The notes beneath the pieces are model-generated. The model searched no databases. It had not been told where the DNA came from and was given only the letters and a program-made list of their open reading frames with translations. Both the position numbers and the translations under genes were made by a program. DNA of 64,000 bases from Thermohalobaculum sp039184865. Lineage in GTDB: Bacteria > Pseudomonadota > Alphaproteobacteria > Rhodobacterales > Rhodobacteraceae. Location: the NCBI GenBank assembly GCA_039184865.1, contig JBCDAV010000022.1:21307-85306 (forward strand), written 5' to 3'. This document shows, piece after piece, positions 18,582 through 27,163 of the stretch; the stretch's first letter is position 1; every line of letters begins with the position of its first letter.

Positions 18582-19043
18582 TCAGCTCGCGTCTTCGTCC
18601 TCAAGCTTTCGGCGCATCTGAAATCCGATCCGTGCCGGTTCATCATTCAGCTTCGGCGCGGCTTTCAGCATGACATTGAGCTGGCTCACGTGCTGGACAA
18701 GCTGGGTCTTCGCGCCGGACGGATCTGCACCGTAGAATGTGATCATGTCCGGCGCGAAGAAGCCCATCCCCTGAATATGGAGCATCCCGGCGTCCGAGCC
18801 CGCGAAACCCATCCCGACCTCGTGATCGGCGTCGAGCGTCTCCTCGAACTTCTGGATGTAAAGAACCAGACGCTCATACGCCCACTGCGCCGGAGATTTC
18901 TGTTCGGGAGGTTTCTGCGCAACCGGCGCCGGAAGCGGCTGGTTCTCGGCACAATCCGCGTCTGCGCAATCTGTCCGAAACACCCCAGCTTCCGGCAGGA
19001 CGGGTTCCGTTCGCAGCTTTGCAGAAATTTCGAATTCAGTCAT
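18582..19043 (-). CDS. small conserved hypothetical protein (resembles DUF6173)
   Basis: A 153-residue soluble protein. The first 45 residues are variable and Pro-rich; the rest looks like a folded domain (PAQWAYERLVLYIQKFEETLD, then EVGMGFAGSDAGMLHIQGMGFFAPDMITFYG). I recall a similar domain in Rhodobacterales proteins labelled DUF6173, but this is from memory and not checked. The function is unknown. The start overlaps the end of the metallo-hydrolase gene by four bases (ATGA), so it is the last gene of the acyl-CoA dehydrogenase - cupin - hydrolase operon. Confidence 0.7.
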   Translation of the reverse strand: MTEFEISAKLRTEPVLPEAGVFRTDCADADCAENQPLPAPVAQKPPEQKSPAQWAYERLVLYIQKFEETLDADHEVGMGFAGSDAGMLHIQGMGFFAPDMITFYGADPSGAKTQLVQHVSQLNVMLKAAPKLNDEPARIGFQMRRKLEDEDAS

Positions 19044-20098
19044 GTTCCGCTCAGGGCGTACATCCAGACGCCCTCCTCCAAGCTCCGGGAAACGTGGCCA
19101 GTCTGGTGCAGATAATTCATGTGCGCAACCGACTCGGCCAGCGCGAGACCATACTGTGACCCGGTGATTTCACGCTTGAAGATCGGCACGAAGACGCCAG
19201 CCGCACTGCGCGGCCCGTCCTCCAGCGCACGGAGAATACGGCGCAGCGCGCTCTCGTGGTTTTCGATCAGCGCTTCGAGTCTGAAATCGGCGCCGTGGAA
19301 CGGCAGCTTGTGCCCGGGCAACACGAGCGCGTTCGAGCCATTCGAGACCGTCTTGAGACGGCGGCAGCTCTCGAGCCAGTCGCCCAACGGATTGGCATCG
19401 GGTTCCATCGACCAGACGCCGATGTTCGTGGAAATCCCGGGGATGATCTGATCACCGGCAAGAATGACCTCGTCATTCCAGAGCGTCACGTGATCGGGCG
19501 CGTGGCCGTGGCCAAAATGAACCTGCCAGTCACGACCGCCGAGCCGCAGCGTCTCGCCCTCGCGGATCTGGCGAAACCTCGCCGGCAAGGGACCGACCGC
19601 ATCGCTGAGCATCCAGGGCTTGTCGGCCGCGTAGCGTTGCACCTCTTCCTCGGGTGCACCGGACTCGCGACGAAAGGCAACCTGACTGTCCGAAGGTTTA
19701 TCCTGCCGATCCATCAGCATCATCCGCGCCATCACGTAGGCAAGGCGCGTACACCAGAGGTCGGCACCCTTGTCGCAGAACCACCCGGCGAGACCGATGT
19801 GATCGGGGTGATGATGGGTCAGGACGACGCGACCGATCGGCTTGCTGCTCAGAGGACCGGCAAGAAGGCCCTCCCAAAGCCCGCGTACCAGAGACGTGTT
19901 CATGCCGGTGTCGACCAGCGTCCAGCTATCGCCTTCGTCCAGCAGATAGCAGTTCACGTGGTCCAGACGCATCGGCAATGGTGAGCGAACCCAGAGGATG
20001 CCGTCGACAACCTGGCGCACGTCAACGTGGTCGGGCGCATCGTCCCACGGAAAGTGCATCTGGGCGGCACCGTCGCCGGCGGATCTGTCTAGGGCCAA
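19040..20098 (-). CDS. MBL-fold metallo-hydrolase
   Basis: A 352-residue metallo-beta-lactamase-fold protein with the zinc motif THHHPDH (His95, His97, Asp99, His100), a later GHGHAPDHVTLW and GHKLPFHG supplying further ligands. The C-terminal 90 residues form the winged-helix-like extension seen in LACTB2-like hydrolases. Substrate unknown; such proteins hydrolyse thioesters, lactones or nucleic acids. The start is TTG at 20098, preceded by GAGGAG ten bases upstream; a later ATG (codon 14) has no such site. Sits 39 bp behind the cupin gene and overlaps the following small gene, consistent with a single transcript and perhaps a thioester-related role. Confidence 0.85.
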   Translation of the reverse strand: MALDRSAGDGAAQMHFPWDDAPDHVDVRQVVDGILWVRSPLPMRLDHVNCYLLDEGDSWTLVDTGMNTSLVRGLWEGLLAGPLSSKPIGRVVLTHHHPDHIGLAGWFCDKGADLWCTRLAYVMARMMLMDRQDKPSDSQVAFRRESGAPEEEVQRYAADKPWMLSDAVGPLPARFRQIREGETLRLGGRDWQVHFGHGHAPDHVTLWNDEVILAGDQIIPGISTNIGVWSMEPDANPLGDWLESCRRLKTVSNGSNALVLPGHKLPFHGADFRLEALIENHESALRRILRALEDGPRSAAGVFVPIFKREITGSQYGLALAESVAHMNYLHQTGHVSRSLEEGVWMYALSGT

Positions 20099-20137
20099 CA
20101 GGGATTATCTCCTCGGGCGTTCATCCGCCCCATGCGG

Positions 20138-20605
20138 TCAGTTTCGCTCGGGTACGCCGCCCAGGTTAACGATATCGTATTTCTCGTTCAGCGCCGTCAT
20201 CTTCGCCTGATCCTCAAAGTCCGCGTCGGTCATCTGACCAAGTTCCGCGAGAAACTGGTCGAAGCCCGACGGCTGATAGATCATAAGCATTCGCGCGCCT
20301 TCGGTGCCGTCACGCACCTTGCAGGCATGAGGCACGCCGGGCGGAATGTGCAGGCAGGTGCCGGGCGACGCCGTCATCCAGTCACCGTCGACGTGGAATT
20401 CGATCTCGCCCTCGAGCACGTAGAAGGTCTCGGCATGGAAGCGATGCATATGCAGACCCAGCGCAAAGTGGGCCTTCAGGTTGTCCTCCATGAGCGTGTA
20501 CTGGCCGCCGGTATCAGCGGCGGAGACCTTCACGAAGGTATGGTCGGCCGACCAGTCGTAGTTCTGGCCGCCGCCGGGAGGCACGAGGCTGTAACGCTTG
20601 CCCAT
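20138..20605 (-). CDS. cupin-domain protein
   Basis: A 155-residue single-domain cupin. The two cupin motifs are visible: HFALGLHMHRFHAETFYVLEGEIEFHVDG (about residues 44-72; His and Glu ligands) and GTCLHIPPGVPHACKV (about 80-95). It would bind a metal and act as a small isomerase, dioxygenase or sensor domain; the substrate is not evident. It lies 23 bp behind the acyl-CoA dehydrogenase and 39 bp ahead of the metallo-hydrolase, so it probably belongs to the same operon. Confidence 0.85.
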   Translation of the reverse strand: MGKRYSLVPPGGGQNYDWSADHTFVKVSAADTGGQYTLMEDNLKAHFALGLHMHRFHAETFYVLEGEIEFHVDGDWMTASPGTCLHIPPGVPHACKVRDGTEGARMLMIYQPSGFDQFLAELGQMTDADFEDQAKMTALNEKYDIVNLGGVPERN

Positions 20606-20628
20606 TGGATCGATCTGCCTCGCCGTGA

Positions 20629-22329
20629 TCAGGCCGTGAGTTTCTCGGCGGGCAGCGCGTAAAGCGGTTCGGCCCCCTGTGTCGCGGCGGCCAGCTCGGC
20701 CTGAGCTTTCGGCAGAAGCTGGTGAACGAAGAAGCGGGCGAGGGCCGCGCGCTCTTCAGACGGGTCCGCCTGGGCGCCCTTGACGAGGTAGTGCGCGCCG
20801 AGCGTCAAGCCCCAGGCGCGCAAGTAGGGCACACAACCTGCTGCACGGTCGTTGAAGTCCGGTACGTTCAACATCCACTCTGTCGCTTCGTTAAGCTGGC
20901 TTGCTGCCGTCGCCAGCGCCGTGCCCATATCGCCGCCCGCCTCGGCCGTGGCGGCGATTTCAGCCAGGAGACCGCGCGCCGTGGCACCTCCGTCGGAGAG
21001 CTTGCGCCCGACCAGATCCATCGCCTGGATGCCGTTGGTGCCTTCATAGATTGCCGTGACGCGCACATCGCGCAGGAACTGGGCCGCCCCGGTTTCCTCG
21101 ACAAATCCCATGCCGCCGTGGACCTGCACGCCCAGTTGCGCGACATCGATCCCGGCATCAGTCGAGAAAGCCTTTGCAATAGGCGTCAGGAAGGCACCGC
21201 GAGCCTTGTGAGCTCCATCAGGATCGTCGGCATGTGCCATGTCGAGCGAGAACGCGCAGTCATAACAGATGCCGCGTGCCGCCATGGTCATCGTCCGCAT
21301 CGTCAGTAGCATCCGGCGCACGTCGGCGTGACCGACGATCGAGTCCGAACCGTCCGCGGTCCGCCCCTGCTTGCGGTCCATCGCGAAGGCCATCGCCTTC
21401 TGGGTCGCGGCCTCGGCAACGCCAAGCCCCTCGACACCGACGCCGAGCCGGGCATTGTTCATCATCGTGAACATCGCCGCCATACCGCCATGCTCGGGTC
21501 CGACCATCCAGCCAGTCGCGCGGTCGTATTCCATGACCGCCGTGGGCGATCCGTGCAGGCCAAGCTTGTGCTCCAACGATACAACGCGCAGCGAGTTCGC
21601 GACACCCGGCTCACCATTGTCGTCCGGGATGAACTTGGGAACGATGAAAAGGCTGATCCCCTTGGTTCCCGGGACGCCGTCCGGCAGCCGCGCCAACACG
21701 AGATGGCAGATGTTCTTGTTCAGGTCGTGATCGCCCCAGGAGATGTAGATCTTCTGACCGCTGATTGCGTAGGTGCCGTCGCCGTTCGGTTCGGCCTTCG
21801 AAGTCAGCGCGCCGACATCGGAACCGGCCTGTGGCTCGGTCAGGTTCATCGTGCCGTTCCATTCGCCCGAGATCAGCTTGGGCAGGTAGGTCGCCTTGAT
21901 CTCGTCTGAGGCGTGTGCCTCCAGCGCCTCGATCTGACCCTGTGTCATCAGCGGGTTGAGGCTGAGCGAGAGACAGGCCGAGGCCATGAGCTCGTTGATA
22001 TACGTGGTGAAGCTGATCGGCAGACCCATGCCGCCGTATTCGGGGTCGGCCGAGATGCCCATCCATCCGCCGTCGGCGATGGCATCGTAGGCCGCCTGAT
22101 ATCCCGGCGAGCAACGAACAACACCGTTCTCCAGCCGCGCGGGATGCAGATCGCCGTTGCGGTTGACCGGCACCATGGCGCCTTCCGCCATCTTCGCGGC
22201 CTCGGTGATGATGGCCGCCCGGGTGTCATCCGTCGCATCGGTGAACCGCTCGGTTTCGGACAGGCGTCCCTGGCCGATGACGCGCTCGGCGGTGAAGATC
22301 ATCTCGTCGATGGGCACCCGGTAGGTCAT
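20629..22329 (-). CDS. acyl-CoA dehydrogenase (long form, DmdC/FadE5-like)
   Basis: A 566-residue flavoprotein of the acyl-CoA dehydrogenase family, oxidising an acyl-CoA to the 2-enoyl-CoA. Features: N-terminal helical domain, LTEPQAGSDVGALTSKA (flavin-binding segment), QVHGGMGFVEETGAAQFLRDVRVTAIYEGTNGIQAMDL, where the Glu of YEGTNG is the expected catalytic base, and a C-terminal extension beyond the usual 380 residues. This long form includes methylmercaptopropionyl-CoA dehydrogenase (DmdC) of marine bacteria; motifs alone do not distinguish it from relatives acting on fatty acyl-CoA. First gene of a four-gene minus-strand operon. Divergent from the Sua5 gene. Confidence 0.9.
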   Translation of the reverse strand: MTYRVPIDEMIFTAERVIGQGRLSETERFTDATDDTRAAIITEAAKMAEGAMVPVNRNGDLHPARLENGVVRCSPGYQAAYDAIADGGWMGISADPEYGGMGLPISFTTYINELMASACLSLSLNPLMTQGQIEALEAHASDEIKATYLPKLISGEWNGTMNLTEPQAGSDVGALTSKAEPNGDGTYAISGQKIYISWGDHDLNKNICHLVLARLPDGVPGTKGISLFIVPKFIPDDNGEPGVANSLRVVSLEHKLGLHGSPTAVMEYDRATGWMVGPEHGGMAAMFTMMNNARLGVGVEGLGVAEAATQKAMAFAMDRKQGRTADGSDSIVGHADVRRMLLTMRTMTMAARGICYDCAFSLDMAHADDPDGAHKARGAFLTPIAKAFSTDAGIDVAQLGVQVHGGMGFVEETGAAQFLRDVRVTAIYEGTNGIQAMDLVGRKLSDGGATARGLLAEIAATAEAGGDMGTALATAASQLNEATEWMLNVPDFNDRAAGCVPYLRAWGLTLGAHYLVKGAQADPSEERAALARFFVHQLLPKAQAELAAATQGAEPLYALPAEKLTA

Positions 22330-22493
22330 GGCTGTCTCGGCTCCTGTCCCGTTGCGGCTTGCGATCCGACATCATCGCAGGGTAAGGCGCGCAAGCCGAA
22401 GCGCAAGTCGTCTGACGGTCGCGCTAGCGTCGCACGTCTGCGAACGCAAGATTGACGCTGCGCAAATCACATGAGGATCGCGAGAGCGGATCA

Positions 22494-23444
22494 ATGGTCA
22501 CAACCGAACGCCTGCAGCCGGATGCGGCCGGGATTGCCAGGGCCGCCGAACTGCTCCGGCTCGGGGAACTCGTCGCCTTTCCGACCGAGACGGTCTATGG
22601 GCTGGGCGGCGATGCGACCAACGCAGAAGCCGTCGCGCGTATCTTCGAAGCCAAAGAACGCCCGAGCTTCAATCCGCTGATCGCGCATGTGGCCGAGGTA
22701 GGGCAGGCGACTGATCTGATCGAACTTCCAGAGGCTGGCAAAAGACTCGCGAGTGCGTTCTGGCCGGGACCGTTGACGCTTGTCGCGCCGCTGAAACCGG
22801 GCGTCGAGATCGCGGGACTGGCCACGGCGGGGCTCTCGACAATCGCTCTGCGTGTGCCGGCATCGCGTCTGGCCAACCGGCTTCTGCGGGAAGCGGGCCG
22901 ACCGGTTGCAGCGCCTTCAGCCAATCCGTCCGGTGGGATCAGCCCGACGCGGGCGGAACACGTCCTGAACGGGCTCGGCGGAAAGTTCGCCGCCGTGCTC
23001 GATGGGGGCGTTTGCGAAGTCGGCCTGGAGTCGACAATCCTCGGCTTCGAGGAAGACACCGTGGTGCTGCTGCGGCCCGGAGGCCTGACGGTCGAGCGGA
23101 TCGAAGATGTTCTCGGTCGGTGTCTCAAGCACTTCGATGGGACAGACGTGACGGCACCGGGTCAACTCGCCAGCCACTATGCGCCAAATGCCAGGGTGCG
23201 GTTGAATGCGCAGCGCACTAACCACGATGAACTATTTCTGACGTTCGGATCCGGCGATACTGGCGATCTGTCGCTTTCTCCGACTGGTGATTTGTCAGAG
23301 GCCGCCGCACGTCTTTTCGAAAGCCTGCATTCGCTGGATGCTCAGTCGGCGGGCCGGACGATCGCCGTGGCTCCGATTCCCGAAGAAGGGCTCGGCATCG
23401 CAATCAACGACAGACTGCGTCGGGCTGCGGCACCTCGGGACTAG
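22494..23444 (+). CDS. sua5: L-threonylcarbamoyladenylate synthase (Sua5/TsaC type)
   Basis: A 316-residue protein that makes threonylcarbamoyl-AMP for the t6A37 modification of ANN-decoding tRNAs. The YrdC fold is clear: GELVAFPTETVYGLGGDA (residues about 21-38), FEAKERPSFNPLIAHV, and APSANPSGGISPT. The C-terminal Sua5 domain is present (VTAPGQLASHYAPNARVRL), so this is the long Sua5 form and not short TsaC. I use the ATG at 22494 because the residues that follow match family N-termini; an upstream in-frame ATG at 22452 would add 14 residues. Confidence 0.93.
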   Translation: MVTTERLQPDAAGIARAAELLRLGELVAFPTETVYGLGGDATNAEAVARIFEAKERPSFNPLIAHVAEVGQATDLIELPEAGKRLASAFWPGPLTLVAPLKPGVEIAGLATAGLSTIALRVPASRLANRLLREAGRPVAAPSANPSGGISPTRAEHVLNGLGGKFAAVLDGGVCEVGLESTILGFEEDTVVLLRPGGLTVERIEDVLGRCLKHFDGTDVTAPGQLASHYAPNARVRLNAQRTNHDELFLTFGSGDTGDLSLSPTGDLSEAAARLFESLHSLDAQSAGRTIAVAPIPEEGLGIAINDRLRRAAAPRD

Positions 23445-23759
23445 CGACCGCTAGGACGCGATCTCGGCAAGTTTGCCCTCACGGCAGCTTCGGCAGATGC
23501 CACGCAGGATGAGTAGGCTGCACGATCATTGCCGTGGGCCTCGCTGCACCGCGCCTGAATCGATTGTCCGCACGCCCCAAGCGTAAAGGTCATGATAATG
23601 GTTCCGGCCAAAACACGCATCGAGAGCCCCTCCGGTCTGGTACGCTAGAACTGGTGTTCTTGTGCGGGAAAACGACCGTCTTCACGAGAAAGAGAATGCC
23701 AGGCCGTACTGCAAGTCCGGGTTGCAATCCGGCGGCTCGACAGTGAGGTCCGCGGCGCT
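23445..23759. other. gene-free stretch upstream of the FAD oxidoreductase gene
   Basis: These 315 bp lie between two plus-strand genes. The short open frames here look non-coding. No clear terminator, RNA gene or repeat is visible; the part nearest 23760 presumably holds the promoter of the downstream gene. Confidence 0.45.
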
Positions 23760-25193
23760 ATGGTGCGAGCGATGACGAAGAACCTGAATGCACCGAACGA
23801 AGCGGATCTCGAGCACCTTGCCGGACTCGCGGGAGCCTCGCGCAGCGGTGCCGATGCAGACCCCTATCTGGTGGACCCGCGAGGGCTGACGCCGGGCGTT
23901 GCAGCGCTTGTTCTGCGACCGGACACGCCGGAGTCAATTTCGGGAATCGTGCGGTACTGCGCCGACCGCCGGATCGGGATCGTCCCCTACGGCGGGGGCA
24001 CCGGGCTTGTCGGCGGGCAGATGATTGCGGACGGCCCTCTGCCAGTGGTGCTTTCGCTCGAACGGATGAACCGTATCAGGTCCGTCTCCGTCGAGGAGGG
24101 AGCCATCATCGTCGAAGCGGGTGTGACTTTGGCCGAAGTGCAACGCGCGGCGGAAGAAGCGGGCCGGCTCTTCCCACTGTCCTTGGCATCGGAGGGCTCG
24201 TGCCGCATCGGTGGAAATCTTGCGACCAATGCCGGCGGAACTCAGGTTCTGCGATACGGGAATGCGCGGGACCTTTGCCTGGGCATCGAGGCGGTCCTGC
24301 CGTCGGGCGAGATCCTGCGCGGACTCAAGACACTGCGCAAGGACAATACGGGCTACGATTTACGTCATCTGCTTATCGGCGCTGAAGGATCGCTCGGGAT
24401 CATTACCGCCGCAGCCCTGAAGCTTTTTCCGCGTCCGGCCGCAACCGTCACGGCGATGCTGGCGATCCCGGATCACACGGCAGCGGTCGGTTTGCTGCGG
24501 CTGCTGCAGGATCATCTCGGCGACCAGGTGACCGGCTTTGAGTTGATTCACGGAACCGGGGTCAGTTTCGTGAAGCGCTTCTTCCCGGAGACCGTTGATC
24601 CGCTCGATCCCGCGCCGGTCTGGCGCGTTCTGGCGGAGGTCGCCGGACCCGATCAGGAGATGCTGAACGAAAAGGCCGAGTTGGCGCTGTCGGAAGCTTT
24701 CGAGCGTGAACTGGCAACCGATGGCGTGCTCGCCTCGTCTGCGGCCCAGCGCGACAATATGTGGTGGATTCGCGAGACGATCCCCGAATGCAACCGAAAG
24801 GTCGGCGCGGTCTCGTCACATGACATCTCGGTGCCGATCGCCCAAATCCCGGACTTTATCGATGACGGCATCGCGAGGCTTGCGGCGGTCGATCCAGCCC
24901 TGCGCCTGAACTGCTTTGGCCATATCGGGGACGGCAATCTGCATTACAACGTGTTTCCGCCTGAGGCGCGCGCCGCAGCCGACTTCGCCAACCGGCGGGC
25001 CGAGGTGAAGCAGGCGATCCATGATCTTGTCGCCGAGCATGGCGGGTCGATCAGCGCCGAGCACGGGATCGGCCGGCACAAGCGCGAAGATCTCGAAGTC
25101 TACGGAGACCCGGCAAAACTGGCGGCCATGCGCGCGATCAAGCAGGCGCTGGATCCCATCGGGATCATGAACCCGGGTGCAGTTCTCGCCTGA
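23760..25193 (+). CDS. FAD-binding oxidoreductase, D-2-hydroxyacid dehydrogenase / GlcD type
   Basis: A 477-residue flavoprotein of the vanillyl-alcohol-oxidase superfamily. The FAD-binding segment is PYGGGTGLVGGQM (about residues 79-91) with GGNLATNAGG further on; the C-terminal FAD-linked oxidase domain has the metal and substrate motifs CFGHIGDGNLHYNVF and SAEHGIGRHKREDL. Such enzymes oxidise D-lactate, glycolate or D-2-hydroxyglutarate to the keto acid, passing electrons to a quinone or electron-transfer flavoprotein. No glcE or glcF follows, so a single-subunit D-2-hydroxyacid dehydrogenase is more likely than glycolate oxidase. An alternative ATG at 23772 would remove four residues. Confidence 0.9.
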   Translation: MVRAMTKNLNAPNEADLEHLAGLAGASRSGADADPYLVDPRGLTPGVAALVLRPDTPESISGIVRYCADRRIGIVPYGGGTGLVGGQMIADGPLPVVLSLERMNRIRSVSVEEGAIIVEAGVTLAEVQRAAEEAGRLFPLSLASEGSCRIGGNLATNAGGTQVLRYGNARDLCLGIEAVLPSGEILRGLKTLRKDNTGYDLRHLLIGAEGSLGIITAAALKLFPRPAATVTAMLAIPDHTAAVGLLRLLQDHLGDQVTGFELIHGTGVSFVKRFFPETVDPLDPAPVWRVLAEVAGPDQEMLNEKAELALSEAFERELATDGVLASSAAQRDNMWWIRETIPECNRKVGAVSSHDISVPIAQIPDFIDDGIARLAAVDPALRLNCFGHIGDGNLHYNVFPPEARAAADFANRRAEVKQAIHDLVAEHGGSISAEHGIGRHKREDLEVYGDPAKLAAMRAIKQALDPIGIMNPGAVLA

Positions 25194-25218
25194 TCCGATG
25201 CCTTTGTGAATCGAGAGT

Positions 25219-26064
25219 TCAATCGGCCGTGAGGCCGAAGTCACGACCGTTTGCGAGCGACGGGATCTTCGCGCGTGCCGCCGCGACTTCAGTCAGATCC
25301 AGATCGACCATGGTGACGCCCGGCACGGCTCCGCCATCGGCGATCACAGCACCCCAAGGGTCGACGGCGAGCGAATGGCCCCACGTCTCGCGCACGCGTC
25401 CGCGCGTCGCCGCATGGGTTCCAGTCTGCGCTGCGGCGAGAACGAAGCATCCTGTCTCGATTGCGCGCGCCCGCAGCAGCACCTCCCAATGCGCCCGCCC
25501 CGTCGGGACGGTAAAGGCAGATGGAACTGTGAGGATCTCGGCACCAGCCTTTGCGAGCGTCCGGTAGAGCGCCGGAAAGCGCATGTCGTAGCAGATCGTC
25601 AGCCCGAGCTTCGCCAGTGGTGTCTCGACGATGGATGCGTTCTCGCCCGGCCGGTAGCCTTTCGACTCGCGGTAGCTTTCCTCGCCGCCGAGTTCAACAT
25701 CGAACATGTGGATCTTGTCGTAGCGCGCTTTGATCACGCCATTGGGGTCGATCAGGAACTGACGATTGACAAACCGCCCGTCCGGATCGCCTGATTTCAG
25801 CGCCAGCGAGCCGATCGACAGCCAGATCTTGAGTTCGGCTGCGACCTCGCGGAGTCGCGCGAGGGTCCGGTCATCGGCTTCCTGCGCCAGCACTTCGTTC
25901 TGCCGTGTTCGACTTGCAGAGACGATGTTGGTGACCTCGGGCGTGAGCACGAGATCCGTGCCATCGCCTGCGGCCTGCCGAATGAACGCCTCTGTCACCG
26001 GCAGGTTGGCTGCCGGATCGTCGGATGCTGTGATCTGGACGAGCGCGGCGCGCATCGGCTTCAC
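25219..26064 (-). CDS. carbon-nitrogen hydrolase family protein (Nit1/Nit2-like amidase)
   Basis: A 281-residue nitrilase-superfamily hydrolase. The catalytic triad is visible: Glu in LVLTPEVTNIV (about residue 43), Lys in ARYDKIHMFDVEL, and Cys in GLTICYDMRFPALYR. Nit-type members deamidate alpha-ketoglutaramate or deaminated glutathione, repairing transaminase side products, which fits its position behind a glutaredoxin gene. The start overlaps the grxC stop by four bases, so the order comF-grxC-nit forms one operon. Assignment to deaminated glutathione amidase is inference. Confidence 0.9.
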   Translation of the reverse strand: MKPMRAALVQITASDDPAANLPVTEAFIRQAAGDGTDLVLTPEVTNIVSASRTRQNEVLAQEADDRTLARLREVAAELKIWLSIGSLALKSGDPDGRFVNRQFLIDPNGVIKARYDKIHMFDVELGGEESYRESKGYRPGENASIVETPLAKLGLTICYDMRFPALYRTLAKAGAEILTVPSAFTVPTGRAHWEVLLRARAIETGCFVLAAAQTGTHAATRGRVRETWGHSLAVDPWGAVIADGGAVPGVTMVDLDLTEVAAARAKIPSLANGRDFGLTAD

Positions 26065-26318
26065 GCCGCGAGGAGAGTGTCCAGTTTGCCCTGGCGTTCG
26101 AGCGCGTGCAGGTCATCCGAGCCACCGACATGATCGCCGCCGATAAAGATTTGCGGCACGGTGCGACCGCCATTGGCGCGCTCGATCATCTGAGCCTTGG
26201 CCGACGAATTGCTCATCACGTCGATTTCCGTGTAAGCGACGCCCTTGGACTTCAAAAGACGCTTGGCCATCGCGCAATAACCGCAGATCGGCGTCGTGTA
26301 GATCTCAACTTGCTTCAT
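26061..26318 (-). CDS. grxC: glutaredoxin 3
   Basis: An 85-residue dithiol glutaredoxin: TTPICGYCAMAKRLL holds the C-x-x-C active site (Cys12 and Cys15), with the GSH-binding TVPQIFIGGDHVGGSDDL near the end. It reduces protein and mixed disulfides with glutathione in the cytoplasm. The gene overlaps the end of comF by 14 bases and the nitrilase start by four bases. Confidence 0.95.
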   Translation of the reverse strand: MKQVEIYTTPICGYCAMAKRLLKSKGVAYTEIDVMSNSSAKAQMIERANGGRTVPQIFIGGDHVGGSDDLHALERQGKLDTLLAA

Positions 26319-27114
26319 AGGTCTCGTCCTCCATCGACGGCGCCATATAGTCGGTCCCGTCGCGGATCACCAGAGCGAGCACAATAACGTCAACCCGGCT
26401 TGCGCCGAGATCGAGGCAGGCTTGCGCGACGGCGTTCAATGTCGCCCCCGTCGTCATGACATCGTCGACGACGATCGCCCGCGTGCCGCGCAGTTTCGCG
26501 GCTGTTCGCCCCGGACTGAAGGCGCCAGCGACATTGGCGATGCGTCCATTGCGGTTCCGGCCATCCTGACTGCCCGTTTTGCGATGCCGCACCAATGCCT
26601 CGGGTGCGTAGCGAAGTACAGGCGACCGGGATGCCAGCGCCCGGGCCAGCTCCGCCGATTGATTGGATCTGCGTTTCAGACGACGCGTCCAGTGCAACGG
26701 CACGGGGATCAGCACCGCCTCGTCATCGAGCAGATCGCCCGCCTGTCGCAGCGCCCAGGTTGCCAGCATCGGTACGCGGTCGAGCCGGTCGGCATGTTTC
26801 AGTCCAAGGATCAGTTTTCGTCCGGTGCCGTTGTAACGGAAGACTGCGCGGCCGTAGTGCCAGACCGGCTGAAGATGGTGGCAGGAATCGCAGACGAGTT
26901 CGTCAGGGTCCGTTCCGATTGCAGCGATCGGTCGGCCGCAGTAGCGGCATCCGGTTCCAGAGAGAAACGCGAGTTCGCGCCAGCAGTTTGCGCAGAGCGA
27001 TCCGGGCTCGCTCGTCTCGCTTCGGCAAACCGTGCATACAGGTGGAAACAGCAGATCCCGCAGCGAGGCAGCGCCGGATTTCCCGAGCGATCGAACGGCG
27101 GATGTGAGCGTCAT
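26305..27114 (-). CDS. comF: ComF family phosphoribosyltransferase-like protein
   Basis: A 269-residue ComF homologue. Two zinc-binding cysteine pairs occur in the first 75 residues (PPVCTVCRSE, CANCWREL, CRYCGRP, CDSCHHL). The phosphoribosyltransferase fold follows, with the PRPP-binding loop AIVVDDVMTTGATLNAVAQ (about residues 218-236). ComF is linked to DNA uptake in transformable bacteria, but the gene is kept widely in alphaproteobacteria, where its role is less clear. I place the start at 27114, where GGGAGT lies seven bases upstream; the open frame runs 219 codons further, but that part is antisense to the methyltransferase gene. Only 49 bp separate the two start codons. Confidence 0.9.
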   Translation of the reverse strand: MTLTSAVRSLGKSGAASLRDLLFPPVCTVCRSETSEPGSLCANCWRELAFLSGTGCRYCGRPIAAIGTDPDELVCDSCHHLQPVWHYGRAVFRYNGTGRKLILGLKHADRLDRVPMLATWALRQAGDLLDDEAVLIPVPLHWTRRLKRRSNQSAELARALASRSPVLRYAPEALVRHRKTGSQDGRNRNGRIANVAGAFSPGRTAAKLRGTRAIVVDDVMTTGATLNAVAQACLDLGASRVDVIVLALVIRDGTDYMAPSMEDETYEAS

Positions 27115-27163
27115 ATGAACACTCCCTTCGCGCCCCGTTCTGATCGGCGTATATATCATCTGG

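Noticed and set aside
23455..23525. Minus-strand frame ending LILRGICRSCREGKLAEIAS, which recalls the cysteine motif of Fur-family regulators
   Set aside because: Only about 25 codons between stops and no domain remains; similarity in so short a stretch is not meaningful.
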